A DNA stretch of 64,000 nucleotides from Flavobacterium soli DSM 19725 (GTDB lineage Bacteria > Bacteroidota > Bacteroidia > Flavobacteriales > Flavobacteriaceae): positions 248,001-312,000 of the forward strand of contig NZ_AUGO01000002.1 in NCBI RefSeq assembly GCF_000422705.1. Reading direction: 5' to 3'. The notes under the pieces were generated by a model that was not told the DNA's origin, did no database searches, and saw only the letters and a program-made list of their open reading frames with translations. Position numbers and translations under genes: made by a program. Numbering within the stretch: position 1 is the first letter of the stretch; the number at the start of each line of letters is the position of its first letter. This document shows positions 15,437 to 27,400 of the stretch, one piece after another.

Positions 15437-18400
15437 ATGATAACAAATCAGACCGAAAGATTGAATTTTGCCTCCACAAAAAATATTCCTCAATATCCAG
15501 ATTTCTTGGATATTCAGGTTAAGTCTTTTAAGGATTTCTTCCAATTGGAAACCAAATCTGACGAAAGAGGCAACGAAGGGCTTTATAACACCTTCATGGA
15601 AAATTTCCCAATTACAGATACAAGAAATCAATTTGTATTGGAATTCCTAGATTACTTTGTTGATCCACCACGTTATACAATTCAAGAATGTATAGAGAGA
15701 GGTCTTACGTATAGTGTGCCTTTAAAAGCTAGGCTAAAGCTATATTGTACAGATCCAGAGCACGAAGATTTTGAAACTATTGTACAGGATGTTTATCTTG
15801 GAACAATTCCTTATATGACGCCAAGTGGTACTTTTGTTATCAATGGTGCTGAGCGTGTTGTTGTTTCGCAATTACACAGATCACCGGGTGTTTTCTTTGG
15901 ACAATCATTCCATGCAAATGGGACTAAATTATATTCTGCCAGAGTAATTCCTTTTAAAGGTTCTTGGATAGAATTTGCTACCGATATCAACAGCGTAATG
16001 TATGCTTATATCGATAGAAAGAAAAAATTACCAGTTACTACTCTATTTAGAGCAATTGGTTTTGAAAGAGATAAAGATATCCTTGAAATATTTGACCTTG
16101 CTGAAGAAATTAAAGTTTCTAAAACAAGTTTGAAAAAATATGTAGGTAGAAAATTAGCGGCACGTGTATTGAATACTTGGCACGAAGATTTCGTGGACGA
16201 GGATACTGGTGAGGTAGTTTCTATCGAACGTAACGAGATCATCCTTGATCGTGACACTATTATCGATAAAGATAATGTGGAAGAGATTATCGAGGCTAAC
16301 GTTAAATCTATTTTGTTGCACAAGGAAGATGCTAATCAAGCTGATTATGCTATCATCCACAACACGCTTCAAAAAGATCCAACCAACTCTGAAAAAGAAG
16401 CCGTTGAGCACATCTACAGACAATTGCGTAATGCAGAACCGCCTGATGAAGAAACTGCTCGTGGTATTATCGATAAATTGTTCTTCTCTGACCAACGTTA
16501 CAACTTAGGTGAAGTAGGTCGTTACAGAATGAACAAAAAACTTGGTTTGGATATCCCAATGGAAAAGCAAGTCTTGACCAAAGAAGATATCATTACCATC
16601 GTTAAATATCTAATCGAATTGATCAACTCTAAAGCAGAGATTGATGATATCGATCACTTGTCAAACCGTCGTGTTAGAACAGTTGGTGAACAACTTTCTG
16701 CTCAATTCGGTGTTGGTTTGGCTCGTATGGCGAGAACCATCCGTGAAAGAATGAACGTTAGAGATAATGAGGTGTTTACACCAATCGACTTGATTAATGC
16801 TAAAACATTATCATCGGTTATCAACTCTTTCTTTGGAACGAACCAATTGTCTCAATTTATGGATCAAACGAATCCATTGGCTGAGATTACACACAAAAGA
16901 AGATTGTCTGCCCTTGGACCTGGTGGTCTTTCGAGAGAGAGAGCCGGATTTGAGGTACGTGACGTTCACTATACACACTACGGTCGTTTATGTCCGATTG
17001 AAACACCAGAGGGTCCAAACATTGGTTTGATTTCTTCTCTTGGAGTTTATGCGAAAGTAAACGGAATGGGTTTCATCGAGACACCTTACCGTAAAGTTAC
17101 AAACGGAAAAATTGACTTGGTTTCTACTCCAGTATATTTAAGTGCTGAAGAAGAAGAAGGAAAAATGATTTCTCAAGCCAATATTGAGATTGATGCTGAC
17201 GGAACTATTCTTGCTGATAAAGTTATTGCAAGAGAAGAAGGCGATTTCCCGGTTGTAGATCCATCAAGCATTCATTATGCGGACGTTGCTCCAAACCAGA
17301 TTGCCTCGATTTCGGCTTCATTGATTCCTTTCTTGGAACATGATGATGCGAATAGAGCCTTGATGGGATCGAACATGATGCGTCAGGCGGTACCATTGTT
17401 GAGACCAGAAGCTCCAATTGTTGGAACGGGTCTTGAAAGACAAGTGGCGTCTGATTCTAGAGTATTGATCAATGCTGAAGGTGATGGAACTGTTGAATAT
17501 GTTGATGCTAATATCATCACTATTAAATACGACAGAACCGAAGAAGAAAGAATGGTAAGTTTTGACCCAGATGAAAAAACTTATAATTTGATCAAATTCA
17601 GAAAAACCAACCAGAGTACTTCTATCAACTTGAAACCTATCGTAAGAAAAGGAGACAGAGTGAAATTAGGACAAGTACTTTCTGAGGGTTATGCAACTCA
17701 AAACGGAGAACTTGCTTTAGGTAGAAACCTTAAAGTAGCGTTTATGCCTTGGAAAGGGTATAACTTCGAGGATGCGATTGTAATTTCTGAAAAAGTTGTT
17801 AGAGACGATATTTTTACTTCTATACATATTGATGATTATTCATTAGATGTTAGAGATACTAAATTAGGTAACGAAGAATTAACGAACGATATCCCGAACG
17901 TTTCTGAAGAAGCTACCAAAGATTTAGATGAAAACGGTATGATTAGAATTGGAGCAGAGGTTAAACCTGGCGACATCTTAATCGGAAAAATTACTCCAAA
18001 AGGAGAATCTGATCCAACTCCTGAAGAAAAACTTTTAAGAGCCATCTTCGGTGATAAAGCAGGTGATGTAAAAGATGCTTCGTTAAAAGCTTCTCCATCA
18101 TTACATGGTGTTGTTTTGGATAAAAAATTATTCGCAAGAGCCGTAAAAGATAAACGTAAGAGAGGTAAAGATAAAGATGATTTGTCTTCTCTTGAAATGG
18201 AGTTTGAAGTGAAATTTGTTGAATTGAAAGACAAATTAGTTGACAAACTTTTCAATATCGTAAACGGAAAAACTTCGCAAGGGGTTATGAATGATTTGGG
18301 TGAGGAAGTTTTACCAAAAGGTAAAAAATACACTCAAAAAATGTTGAATTCTGTTGAAGATTTCGCTCACTTGAGCAAAGGTCAATGGGTTGCAGATGAT

Positions 18401-19249
18401 GAAACTAACAAGTTAGTGAATGATTTGATCCATAACTATAAAATCAAGCTGAACGACTTGCAAGGTGCATTGAGAAGAGAGAAGTTCACGATTACTGTTG
18501 GTGATGAATTACCAGCTGGTATCTTGAAATTGGCTAAAGTATATATCGCTAAGAAACGTAAGTTGAAAGTTGGGGATAAGATGGCGGGACGTCACGGTAA
18601 CAAAGGTATTGTTGCAAGAATTGTTCGTCACGAAGATATGCCTTTCTTGGAAGACGGAACACCAGTTGATATCGTGTTGAACCCACTTGGGGTACCTTCA
18701 CGTATGAACATCGGTCAGATTTATGAAACAGTTTTAGGTTGGGCAGGTATGAACTTGGGTAGAAAATTTGCTACTCCAATTTTTGATGGTGCAACTCTAG
18801 ATCAAATCAATGAATTGACTGACGAAGCTGGAATTCCACGTTTCGGTCACACCTATCTTTATGATGGTGGAACTGGAGAGCGTTTCCACCAAGCTGCAAC
18901 TGTCGGAGTTATCTATATGTTGAAACTTGGACACATGGTTGATGATAAGATGCACGCCCGTTCTATCGGACCATACTCGTTGATTACGCAGCAACCACTT
19001 GGAGGTAAAGCTCAATTTGGAGGTCAGCGTTTTGGAGAGATGGAGGTTTGGGCACTTGAAGCTTATGGAGCATCAAGTACACTTCGTGAAATCTTGACAG
19101 TTAAATCGGATGACGTTATTGGTAGAGCTAAAACTTACGAAGCTATCGTTAAGGGTGAAAGCATGCCAGAACCAGGATTGCCAGAATCGTTCAACGTATT
19201 GATGCACGAATTGAAAGGTCTTGGATTAGACATTCGTTTAGAAGAATAG
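15437..19249 (+). CDS. rpoB: RNA polymerase beta subunit
   Basis: A 1270-residue core subunit. The rifampicin-binding segment ([15 protein letters not shown] ... [13 protein letters not shown], about residues 465-500) carries the Asp, His and Ser found in sensitive enzymes. The catalytic-side motif [10 protein letters not shown] is near 1048, and the C-terminal part ([17 protein letters not shown]) is complete. ATG 15437 is used; an in-frame TTG stands directly before it. The gene is separated from rplL by 254 bases and from rpoC by 253 bases, each with a hairpin. Confidence 0.98.
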   Translation: MITNQTERLNFASTKNIPQYPDFLDIQVKSFKDFFQLETKSDERGNEGLYNTFMENFPITDTRNQFVLEFLDYFVDPPRYTIQECIERGLTYSVPLKARLKLYCTDPEHEDFETIVQDVYLGTIPYMTPSGTFVINGAERVVVSQLHRSPGVFFGQSFHANGTKLYSARVIPFKGSWIEFATDINSVMYAYIDRKKKLPVTTLFRAIGFERDKDILEIFDLAEEIKVSKTSLKKYVGRKLAARVLNTWHEDFVDEDTGEVVSIERNEIILDRDTIIDKDNVEEIIEANVKSILLHKEDANQADYAIIHNTLQKDPTNSEKEAVEHIYRQLRNAEPPDEETARGIIDKLFFSDQRYNLGEVGRYRMNKKLGLDIPMEKQVLTKEDIITIVKYLIELINSKAEIDDIDHLSNRRVRTVGEQLSAQFGVGLARMARTIRERMNVRDNEVFTPIDLINAKTLSSVINSFFGTNQLSQFMDQTNPLAEITHKRRLSALGPGGLSRERAGFEVRDVHYTHYGRLCPIETPEGPNIGLISSLGVYAKVNGMGFIETPYRKVTNGKIDLVSTPVYLSAEEEEGKMISQANIEIDADGTILADKVIAREEGDFPVVDPSSIHYADVAPNQIASISASLIPFLEHDDANRALMGSNMMRQAVPLLRPEAPIVGTGLERQVASDSRVLINAEGDGTVEYVDANIITIKYDRTEEERMVSFDPDEKTYNLIKFRKTNQSTSINLKPIVRKGDRVKLGQVLSEGYATQNGELALGRNLKVAFMPWKGYNFEDAIVISEKVVRDDIFTSIHIDDYSLDVRDTKLGNEELTNDIPNVSEEATKDLDENGMIRIGAEVKPGDILIGKITPKGESDPTPEEKLLRAIFGDKAGDVKDASLKASPSLHGVVLDKKLFARAVKDKRKRGKDKDDLSSLEMEFEVKFVELKDKLVDKLFNIVNGKTSQGVMNDLGEEVLPKGKKYTQKMLNSVEDFAHLSKGQWVADDETNKLVNDLIHNYKIKLNDLQGALRREKFTITVGDELPAGILKLAKVYIAKKRKLKVGDKMAGRHGNKGIVARIVRHEDMPFLEDGTPVDIVLNPLGVPSRMNIGQIYETVLGWAGMNLGRKFATPIFDGATLDQINELTDEAGIPRFGHTYLYDGGTGERFHQAATVGVIYMLKLGHMVDDKMHARSIGPYSLITQQPLGGKAQFGGQRFGEMEVWALEAYGASSTLREILTVKSDDVIGRAKTYEAIVKGESMPEPGLPESFNVLMHELKGLGLDIRLEE

Positions 19250-19277
19250 TATTCAGTAATCAGTATTCAGTAATCAG
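19250..19277 (+). repeat. Two direct copies of a 14-bp sequence after rpoB
   Basis: TATTCAGTAATCAG occurs twice head to tail directly after the rpoB stop codon. The second copy contributes to the hairpin that follows. Confidence 0.9.
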
Positions 19278-19312
19278 TTTAAAGCTGAACACTGAATACT
19301 GATCACTTTTTT
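19259..19312 (+). terminator. Terminator-like hairpin between rpoB and rpoC
   Basis: A perfect 13-bp stem pairs 19259-19271 with 19291-19303, with an inner TCAG/CTGA pair at 19274-19277 and 19285-19288. Eight T residues follow. Confidence 0.7.
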
Positions 19313-19384
19313 TTAATTAGTTTTCAGGATTTATACCCGTAAACCGTTCCGATTTTTTATTAAGCAAATAGTTTAATAACTAGC

Positions 19385-19405
19385 ACTTCAAGAAAGGCTT
19401 GAAGT
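19385..19405 (+). other. Hairpin in the rpoC leader
   Basis: ACTTCAAG and CTTGAAGT form an 8-bp perfect stem with loop AAAGG, about 100 bases before rpoC. There is no T-run, so it is more likely a leader or processing structure than a terminator. Confidence 0.5.
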
Positions 19406-19502
19406 TTAGAGAAGTAATCCGAGGTAGTGCTTATCGTCAGAATTCAATTTTGATATAAGCGAATTCAATTTTTTAATTGCAAATAAATCAATAGTAAAAA
19501 CT

Positions 19503-22500
19503 ATGATGAATAATAGAAATAATAATAAAGATAAAAATACCGTAAAAAGGTTTGATAAGATTTCAATCGGTTTGGCTTCTCCAGAATCCATCTTGGCAGA
19601 ATCTAGAGGTGAAGTTTTAAAACCTGAAACGATCAATTACAGAACGCATAAACCAGAACGTGATGGTCTTTTCTGCGAAAGAATCTTCGGACCTGTTAAG
19701 GATTTCGAATGTGCTTGTGGTAAATATAAAAGAATTCGCTACAAAGGAATCGTTTGTGACCGTTGTGGTGTGGAAGTTACAGAAAAGAAAGTACGTCGTG
19801 ATAGAGTAGGACACATCAACCTTGTTGTACCAATCGCTCATATCTGGTATTTCCGTTCACTTCCAAACAAAATTGGTTATATCCTTGGTCTTCCATCTAA
19901 GAAATTAGATATGATCATTTACTATGAAAGATATGTAGTAATCCAAGCTGGTATCGCTAAAAACCCTGATGGAGAATCATTACAAAGATTAGATTTCTTA
20001 ACAGAAGAAGAGTACTTGAATATCTTGGACACTCTTCCAATGGAAAACCAATATTTAGATGATAATGATCCTAATAAATTCATCGCCAAAATGGGTGCTG
20101 AATGTATCATGGATTTATTGGCAAGAATCGATTTGGATACCTTGTCTTATGATTTAAGGCACGCTGCCAATAACGAAACATCTAAACAACGTAAGACTGA
20201 AGCTTTAAAAAGACTTCAAGTTGTTGAATCTTTTCGTGAGTCTAACTTGAACAGAGAAAATCGTCCTGAATGGATGATCATGAAAGTAGTTCCAGTTATT
20301 CCACCAGAATTACGTCCGTTGGTGCCACTTGATGGAGGTCGTTTTGCAACTTCAGATTTGAATGATTTATACAGAAGAGTAATCATCCGTAACAATCGTT
20401 TGAAAAGATTGATGGAAATCAAAGCTCCAGAAGTAATCTTGAGAAACGAAAAACGTATGTTGCAGGAATCTGTAGATTCGTTATTCGATAATACAAGAAA
20501 AGCATCAGCTGTTAAAACAGAATCAAACAGACCATTAAAATCACTTTCTGATTCGTTAAAAGGTAAACAAGGTCGTTTCCGTCAAAACCTTTTGGGTAAA
20601 CGTGTGGATTATTCTGCTCGTTCGGTAATCGTCGTTGGACCTGAATTGAAATTGTTTGAATGTGGTTTGCCAAAAGACATGGCTTCTGAACTTTACAAGC
20701 CTTTCGTGATCCGTAAATTGATCGAAAGAGGAATTGTAAAAACAGTTAAGTCAGCTAAAAAAATCATCGACAAGAAAGAACCAGTTGTTTGGGATATTCT
20801 TGAAAACGTAATTAAAGGTCATCCTGTATTGCTTAACCGTGCTCCAACTTTGCACAGATTGGGTATCCAGGCATTCCAGCCAAAATTGATAGAAGGAAAA
20901 GCAATTCAACTTCACCCATTGGTTTGTACGGCATTTAATGCGGATTTTGATGGTGACCAGATGGCGGTTCACTTGCCATTAGGACCAGAGGCTATTTTGG
21001 AAGCTCAATTATTGATGTTGGCTTCCCATAATATCTTGAACCCTGCAAACGGTGCTCCGATTACGGTACCTTCTCAGGATATGGTCTTGGGTCTATATTA
21101 TATGACCAAAGAGCGTCTTTCAACTCCAGAAATGAAAATCTTAGGACAAGATTTAACTTTTTATTCTGCAGAGGAAGTTAATATTGCCTTGAACGAAGGA
21201 AGATTGGAATTGAATGCTAGAGTGAAAATTAGAGCAAAAGATTTCAATGAAAATGGAGAATTGGTATACAAAATCATTCAAACAACGGCCGGACGTGTAT
21301 TGTTTAATGAAGTAGTTCCAGAAGCTGCGGGTTATATCAATGATGTATTAACCAAGAAAAACCTTAGAGATATTATCGGTCACATTTTAAGTGTTACCAA
21401 TGTACCTACAACGGCTGCTTTCTTGGACAGTATGAAAGATATGGGATACAAATTTGCCTTTAGAGGAGGATTGTCATTCTCTTTAGGGGATATTAGAATT
21501 CCTGAACAAAAAACACAATTAATCGCTGATGCCAGAGAGCAAGTTGAAGGTATTTCTGCGAATTATAATATGGGTCTTATTACCAATAACGAACGTTACA
21601 ACCAAGTTATTGATATCTGGACTTCTGCAAATGCTCAATTGACAGAATTAGCAATGAAAAATATTAGAGAAGACCAACAAGGTTTCAACTCTGTATATAT
21701 GATGCTTGATTCTGGAGCGAGGGGTTCTAAAGAACAGATCCGTCAGTTGACTGGTATGCGTGGTTTGATGGCTAAGCCTAAAAAATCTACAGCCGGTGGT
21801 GGAGAAATTATTGAAAACCCGATTCTTTCTAACTTTAAGGAAGGTCTTTCTATCCTTGAGTACTTTATTTCTACTCACGGTGCTCGTAAAGGTCTAGCGG
21901 ATACGGCTTTGAAAACGGCCGATGCTGGATACTTGACAAGAAGACTTCACGACGTTTCTCAGGATGTTATCGTTAACATTGAGGATTGTGGTACTTTAAG
22001 AGGTGTTGAAGTTTCTGCATTGAAAAAGAATGAAGAAATCGTTGAAACTTTAGGAGAAAGAATCCTAGGACGTGTTGCATTGCAAGATGTAATCAATCCT
22101 TTGACAACTGAAGTTTTAGTGAAAGCTGGTCAGCAAATTACCGAAGCAATAATGAGAATTATTGAAGCTTCTCCAATTGAGAAAGTAGAAGTACGTTCTC
22201 CATTAACTTGTGAAGCTACAAAAGGTATCTGTGCTAAATGTTATGGTAGAAATCTAGCAACTGGAAAAATGACTCAAAGAGGTGAGGCTGTTGGTGTAAT
22301 TGCTGCACAGTCAATTGGAGAGCCAGGAACACAGTTGACACTTCGTACCTTCCACGTTGGAGGGGTTGCGGGAGGTTTATCTGAAGAATCTAGCATCGTT
22401 ACACGTTTTGCAGGTCGTCTAGAAATAGAAGATTTGAAAACAGTTAAAGGTGAAGATTCTGAAGGGAATACTGTTGATATTGTGGTTTCTCGTTCTACTG

Positions 22501-23813
22501 AATTAAAACTGGTTGATGAGAAAACTGGAATTATATTGAATACTCACAACTTACCTTACGGTTCTAGTATTTTCGTGAAAGACGGAGATAAAGTTGAAAA
22601 AGGAACTGTAATTTGTAAATGGGATCCATATAATGGAGTTATTATTTCTGAGTTTACTGGAAAAATTGCTTACGAAGATCTAGAGCAAGGACAATCGTTC
22701 ATGGTTGAAATTGATGAGCAAACAGGATTCCAAGAAAAAGTAATTTCTGAAGGAAGAAACAAAAAATTAATCCCAACTTTATTGGTTTATGGTAAAGATG
22801 GTGAATTGATTCGTTCTTATAACTTACCAGTTGGAGCCCACTTGATGGTTGAAAATGGTGAGAAGATTAAAGCAGGTAAGATTTTAGTAAAAATACCACG
22901 TCGTTCATCAAAATCAAGTGATATTACAGGAGGTTTACCAAGAATTACGGAGTTGTTAGAGGCTCGTAATCCTTCAAACCCAGCTGTAGTTTCTGAGATT
23001 GATGGTGTCGTTTCTTTTGGAAAAATCAAAAGAGGTAACCGTGAGATTGTTATTGAATCTAAATTTGGTGAAATCAAGAAATACCTTGTGAAACTTTCAA
23101 GCCAGATTCTGGTACAAGAAAATGACTTCGTAAGAGCGGGAGTGCCTTTGTCGGATGGAGCAATCACTCCAGACGATATTTTGAGAATTCAAGGTCCAGC
23201 TGCTGTTCAACAGTACTTGGTAAATGAAATTCAAGAGGTATACCGTTTGCAAGGTGTAAAAATCAACGACAAGCACTTTGAAGTTGTAATTCGTCAGATG
23301 ATGCGTAAAGTAAGAGTTGAAGATCCAGGAGATACATTATTCCTTGAAGATCAATTGATTCATACGAAAGACTTTATCGTTGAAAATGATAAATTATACG
23401 GAATGAAAGTGGTTGAAGATGCTGGAGATTCTGATAACTTGAAACCAGGACAGATTATTACTTCTCGTGAATTGCGTGATGAGAACTCACAATTGAAACG
23501 TAATGATAAGAATCTAGTTGTAGCACGTGAGGTAATCACAGCAACTGCAACTCCTGTATTGCAAGGTATCACAAGAGCATCTCTTCAAACGAAATCATTT
23601 ATTTCTGCGGCTTCGTTCCAGGAAACGACTAAAGTATTAAACGAAGCAGCAGTAGCTGGTAAGGTTGATTACTTAGAAGGATTGAAAGAAAATGTTATTG
23701 TAGGACATAGAATTCCTGCAGGAACTGGTATGAGAGAATACGATAACACTATCGTAGGATCAAAAGAAGATTTCAATGAAATGATGGCTACAAAAGAAGA
23801 GTACAATTACTAG
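19503..23813 (+). CDS. rpoC: RNA polymerase beta' subunit
   Basis: A 1436-residue catalytic subunit. It has an N-terminal zinc ribbon (CACGKYKR ... CDRCGVEV), the active-site loop [15 protein letters not shown] with metal-binding Asp481, Asp483 and Asp485, a bridge-helix segment ([18 protein letters not shown]) and a second zinc cluster ([13 protein letters not shown]). It catalyses nucleotide addition together with rpoB. ATG 19503 is followed at once by a second ATG. It ends before a strong terminator, closing the cluster. Confidence 0.98.
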   Translation: MMNNRNNNKDKNTVKRFDKISIGLASPESILAESRGEVLKPETINYRTHKPERDGLFCERIFGPVKDFECACGKYKRIRYKGIVCDRCGVEVTEKKVRRDRVGHINLVVPIAHIWYFRSLPNKIGYILGLPSKKLDMIIYYERYVVIQAGIAKNPDGESLQRLDFLTEEEYLNILDTLPMENQYLDDNDPNKFIAKMGAECIMDLLARIDLDTLSYDLRHAANNETSKQRKTEALKRLQVVESFRESNLNRENRPEWMIMKVVPVIPPELRPLVPLDGGRFATSDLNDLYRRVIIRNNRLKRLMEIKAPEVILRNEKRMLQESVDSLFDNTRKASAVKTESNRPLKSLSDSLKGKQGRFRQNLLGKRVDYSARSVIVVGPELKLFECGLPKDMASELYKPFVIRKLIERGIVKTVKSAKKIIDKKEPVVWDILENVIKGHPVLLNRAPTLHRLGIQAFQPKLIEGKAIQLHPLVCTAFNADFDGDQMAVHLPLGPEAILEAQLLMLASHNILNPANGAPITVPSQDMVLGLYYMTKERLSTPEMKILGQDLTFYSAEEVNIALNEGRLELNARVKIRAKDFNENGELVYKIIQTTAGRVLFNEVVPEAAGYINDVLTKKNLRDIIGHILSVTNVPTTAAFLDSMKDMGYKFAFRGGLSFSLGDIRIPEQKTQLIADAREQVEGISANYNMGLITNNERYNQVIDIWTSANAQLTELAMKNIREDQQGFNSVYMMLDSGARGSKEQIRQLTGMRGLMAKPKKSTAGGGEIIENPILSNFKEGLSILEYFISTHGARKGLADTALKTADAGYLTRRLHDVSQDVIVNIEDCGTLRGVEVSALKKNEEIVETLGERILGRVALQDVINPLTTEVLVKAGQQITEAIMRIIEASPIEKVEVRSPLTCEATKGICAKCYGRNLATGKMTQRGEAVGVIAAQSIGEPGTQLTLRTFHVGGVAGGLSEESSIVTRFAGRLEIEDLKTVKGEDSEGNTVDIVVSRSTELKLVDEKTGIILNTHNLPYGSSIFVKDGDKVEKGTVICKWDPYNGVIISEFTGKIAYEDLEQGQSFMVEIDEQTGFQEKVISEGRNKKLIPTLLVYGKDGELIRSYNLPVGAHLMVENGEKIKAGKILVKIPRRSSKSSDITGGLPRITELLEARNPSNPAVVSEIDGVVSFGKIKRGNREIVIESKFGEIKKYLVKLSSQILVQENDFVRAGVPLSDGAITPDDILRIQGPAAVQQYLVNEIQEVYRLQGVKINDKHFEVVIRQMMRKVRVEDPGDTLFLEDQLIHTKDFIVENDKLYGMKVVEDAGDSDNLKPGQIITSRELRDENSQLKRNDKNLVVAREVITATATPVLQGITRASLQTKSFISAASFQETTKVLNEAAVAGKVDYLEGLKENVIVGHRIPAGTGMREYDNTIVGSKEDFNEMMATKEEYNY

Positions 23814-23854
23814 AATTTATTCTAAAAGCAAAAATATTCTTTCTATATTTACTA

Positions 23855-23886
23855 AACCTAACAGATCATTCTGTTAGGTTTTTTTA
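23855..23886 (+). terminator. Terminator after rpoC
   Basis: A 10-bp perfect stem AACCTAACAG/CTGTTAGGTT with loop ATCATT runs into a T-run. Confidence 0.93.
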
Positions 23887-23910
23887 ATTTAAATTTTTAA
23901 AAATAATTTT

Positions 23911-24222
23911 ATGAACGATCAAAATCAAAATCAAGGTCAGATAAATATCGAATTGGACGAAAAAACTGCAGAAGGAGTTTATTCTAACTTAGCAATTATC
24001 AATCATTCAGCATCAGAATTTGTGTTGGATTATGTTTGTATCATGCCAGGAACACCAAAAGCTAAAGTAAAATCACGAATTATCCTGACACCACAACATG
24101 CTAAAAGATTGTTGAAAGCAATGGGTGAAAATATACATAGGTATGAATTAGCTCACGGAGAAATAAAAGACACTGAACAGCCACCAATACCATTAAATTT
24201 TGGACCTACTGGTCAAGCCTAA
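23911..24222 (+). CDS. DUF3467 family protein
   Basis: A 103-residue protein (INIELDEKTAEGVYSNLAIINHS, FVLDYVCIMPG, ILTPQHAKRLLKAMGENI) that matches the DUF3467 family, common in Bacteroidota and other phyla, with no established function. It is small, soluble, without a signal peptide, and lies between the rpoC terminator and its own terminator, so it is probably transcribed alone or from rpoC read-through. The position just after rpoC recurs in related genomes as I recall, but no functional link is shown. Confidence 0.85.
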   Translation: MNDQNQNQGQINIELDEKTAEGVYSNLAIINHSASEFVLDYVCIMPGTPKAKVKSRIILTPQHAKRLLKAMGENIHRYELAHGEIKDTEQPPIPLNFGPTGQA

Positions 24223-24231
24223 AAATCAAAG

Positions 24232-24258
24232 CCTTTTCAGAAATGAAAAGGTTTTTTT
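24232..24258 (+). terminator. Terminator after the DUF3467 gene
   Basis: CCTTTTCA, loop GAAA and TGAAAAGG form an 8-bp stem followed by seven T residues. Confidence 0.92.
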
Positions 24259-24360
24259 ATTTCTGAATAACAAATACCAGTTCAAAAGCAGTAAAAAAGA
24301 GCTATTGTTATTTATAAAGACTATAATTAAGGATATAATAAAAAATATAATAAAAAAATT

Positions 24361-24389
24361 TTGAGTTGTTAATTATTTTTATACATTTA
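24361..24389 (+). promoter_or_regulatory. Likely promoter of the giant T9SS gene
   Basis: TTG at 24361, an 18-base spacer and TACATTTA at 24382-24389 match the Bacteroidota consensus at all but the last base. The start codon is 26 bases downstream. The 24259-24360 stretch is AT-rich without other features. Confidence 0.55.
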
Positions 24390-24414
24390 TGAATTAATTA
24401 ACAAAAACATTTTT

Positions 24415-27400
24415 ATGAGAAAAATTACACTTTCATGTAAACTGCGATGGTATAATCCATTAAGGTTTCAAAAAAATGTTTGGGGAATCTTAATGCTGAT
24501 GATGTTGTTTATTCAGTCAGGTTTTTCTCAAACAGTTCTAATTGATCCTGCCGGGGAGGGCGGATTTGAATTAGGAGCATCTTTTACGGCTAACGGATGG
24601 ACTTCAGTGAATGCTGCTACTGACGGTTGGGCAGTAGGATCTGTTCCTGTGGTGGCAACAGGAAGTAACTGTGCTTATGTTTCTGCAAATGGAGGAGCTG
24701 CTTGGTCGTATTCTCAACTAAGTACCTTTACCCACATTTACAGGGATGTTACAATCCCTGCTGGTGAAACTAAATTAAGTTTATCTTTTAAATGGAAAGC
24801 GGGAGGTGAAGGATCTACGACATCTGACTGGGATAATTTAAAGCTTTGGTTAGCTCCTGTGACAGTAACTCCAACAACAGGATCACAAGTAAGTGGTGCA
24901 ACACAATTGATTGGGCCTGGCGCCAATAATGGAATGTATAAGTTAAGTAGTGCCACATGGAATTCAGAAACTATTCAATTTGTTGGTGTTCCTGGGACAA
25001 CTTATAGATTGATTTTCAGCTGGAAAAGTGATGTTTCTGATATTGCAAATCCTCCATCGGCTCTAGATGATATTTCTTTTGTTAGTTCAATGCCGGGTGA
25101 TTACATTACTATTGCATCAGGAAATTGGAATGATCCATTAATTTGGGATTCTGGAGTAGTTCCAGGATCTTTGGATAATGCAACTATTTCCACAGGTCAT
25201 ATTGTATCAATTAATGCTACTGGTTTATCAGCTAAAGATGTAACTGTAAATGGAACATTAGAATATGGAACAACTCCAACCTCATTTTCTGCTCTTGGAA
25301 ATCTAACAGTCAATGCCGGCGGTTTACTAAATGTTTTTAATGGTACAACAGGAAAAACAATAAACGTTGCTGGAAATTTTGTTAATAACGGTACGGTAGA
25401 TCTTTCTGTTGGAACAACTTCAGCAGGAAATTTAACGTTAAATGGTAGTATGCTTCAAACCGTTAGCGGTTCTGGAACTTTTGTAAATGGAAAAATTAGA
25501 AACTTAACATGTTCTAATACAAGTACAGCTATTCCAAATATCGATTGGCAAGTTAATAATTTGAGTGTAGAGTACAATCTTAGTATTTCAAACGCTAAAA
25601 TAAATTTAGGAACAAATAAATTTACTCATGGTACCAGTACTACAGCTCATACAGGATTAGGTAGCTTTACATTCACCAATGGAGGTTTTATTGGAGGTAA
25701 ATTTTCTAGATGGTGGAGTGCTGGAGCTACTGGTTATACTACGGCTTCACCGACAAGCATTCCAACAGGAGCTGCAGGAAGATATCCGTTTTATACTTTA
25801 GATGGTCAGCAAAGGATTTTATACATAGGAAGAGCTACGCCAACAGTTGGAGGAGAATATGCGGTTGTGTATAATAATTCGTCAACGGTAACTTCAGGAC
25901 TTTCTATTGTTGACGGTGCTTATACTATAACAGATAGATGGAATGGTTCTTTTCAAGTTTCGACTGAAGGAACATCGCCAGTAGCTGCAAGTTATTGGGC
26001 AACTATTTTTGCTCCAAATGTTTATTACCCTTTAAACGGCTTTGGAAGAGTACTCGGTCAAGCAGCTGCTTTAAGTGGAACTCACGTGAACTCAACTGCT
26101 GGAGCATCAGCTCAAAGAAACACTATGACTGAGGCAGATTTACTTACTGCAACGGGATTATATATGGGTATCAATTCAGCAGACTTATTGTTTGCTTCAG
26201 TTGCAAGTGGCGATTGGAATAATCCAGCTACTTGGAACAAAGGAATTGTTCCCTCTTGTACAGATGCTGTAACAATTGCATCAGGAACAACAGTTACAGT
26301 TAACTCAGCTGCAAATGTTGCAAAAGACGTTAACATTGCCGTAGGCGGAACATTAAGTGTAGCATCAGGAGACTTGACAGTTGGATGCACACTTAAAAAT
26401 AATTTGTTTGTTAATAATGGTACTTTAACGGTTTCTGGTGGAGTTTTAAATATAAATGGAAGCTTTACACATAATTCAGGATCCACTTTCAATCAAAGTG
26501 CAGGTGCTATCAATGTTGATGGAAATGACGCTGGTGCTGCAGCAACATCTGTAGCTTCAAGTATTTCGATTGTACAACTTAATAGCAATTTGATCAATTG
26601 GACTGGAGGAACACTTACAGTGGTTGATCCACATGCTAACCCAACGGCTAGTAATTCTTTTACTTATACAAGTGGGACATCTATAAATGTTACCGCAGGC
26701 CACACATTGCGTTTCGGAGATGGAGTTTCTACTGATGCAGGTGGTAATGCTACAAATGGATTTAGGATGAATACTTGGGCAAGTTCTGGAAGAATTTCTT
26801 TTTTTAATTTAGAAATAAATGGAGCTGCTGGAGCTAATAGATTCGTTTCAAGCACTTATACTTACGGTGTTAATGGAGATTTCGTAATTAATGCAAATGG
26901 AGAATATAGAGAAGGTACCAATACCACTTATGTTGCCGGAAATGTTTCTAACTCAGGTACTTATTTCAACACGGGAACGTTATATTTAGGATCTTTATTG
27001 AATGGAGTAGTAGCTCCTTCTTTGAATGTGCAAACTATTTCTGGTGCTGGAATATATGCTAATGCATTAACAGGTTCAACAGCTAATTTAAGCACATTAT
27101 CTGTTAATAATACAAATGCATCAGGTGTTACTTTAAATGTTCCCCTTTCTTTGAGTGGAAACTTAAATTTAGTAGCTGGAAAATTAAATACTACTGATGC
27201 TAATTTATTAACAGTAGGAACTGCAACAGCGGCTGCAAATATTTCTGGAGGAAGTGCTACAGCGTATGTTAATGGTCCTCTATCAAGAACAATTGTATCA
27301 GGAAATGCCAATACAAATTATATCGTTTTCCCAATAGGAAAAACTGATTATACTCCTATTGCTTTAGCTCCATCTACAACTGCGGTTTCGTCTTTTAAAG

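Noticed and set aside
17836..18333. 165-codon frame antisense to rpoB
   Set aside because: Same reason: Ser/Phe/Leu-rich mirror of a conserved coding region, without a start context.
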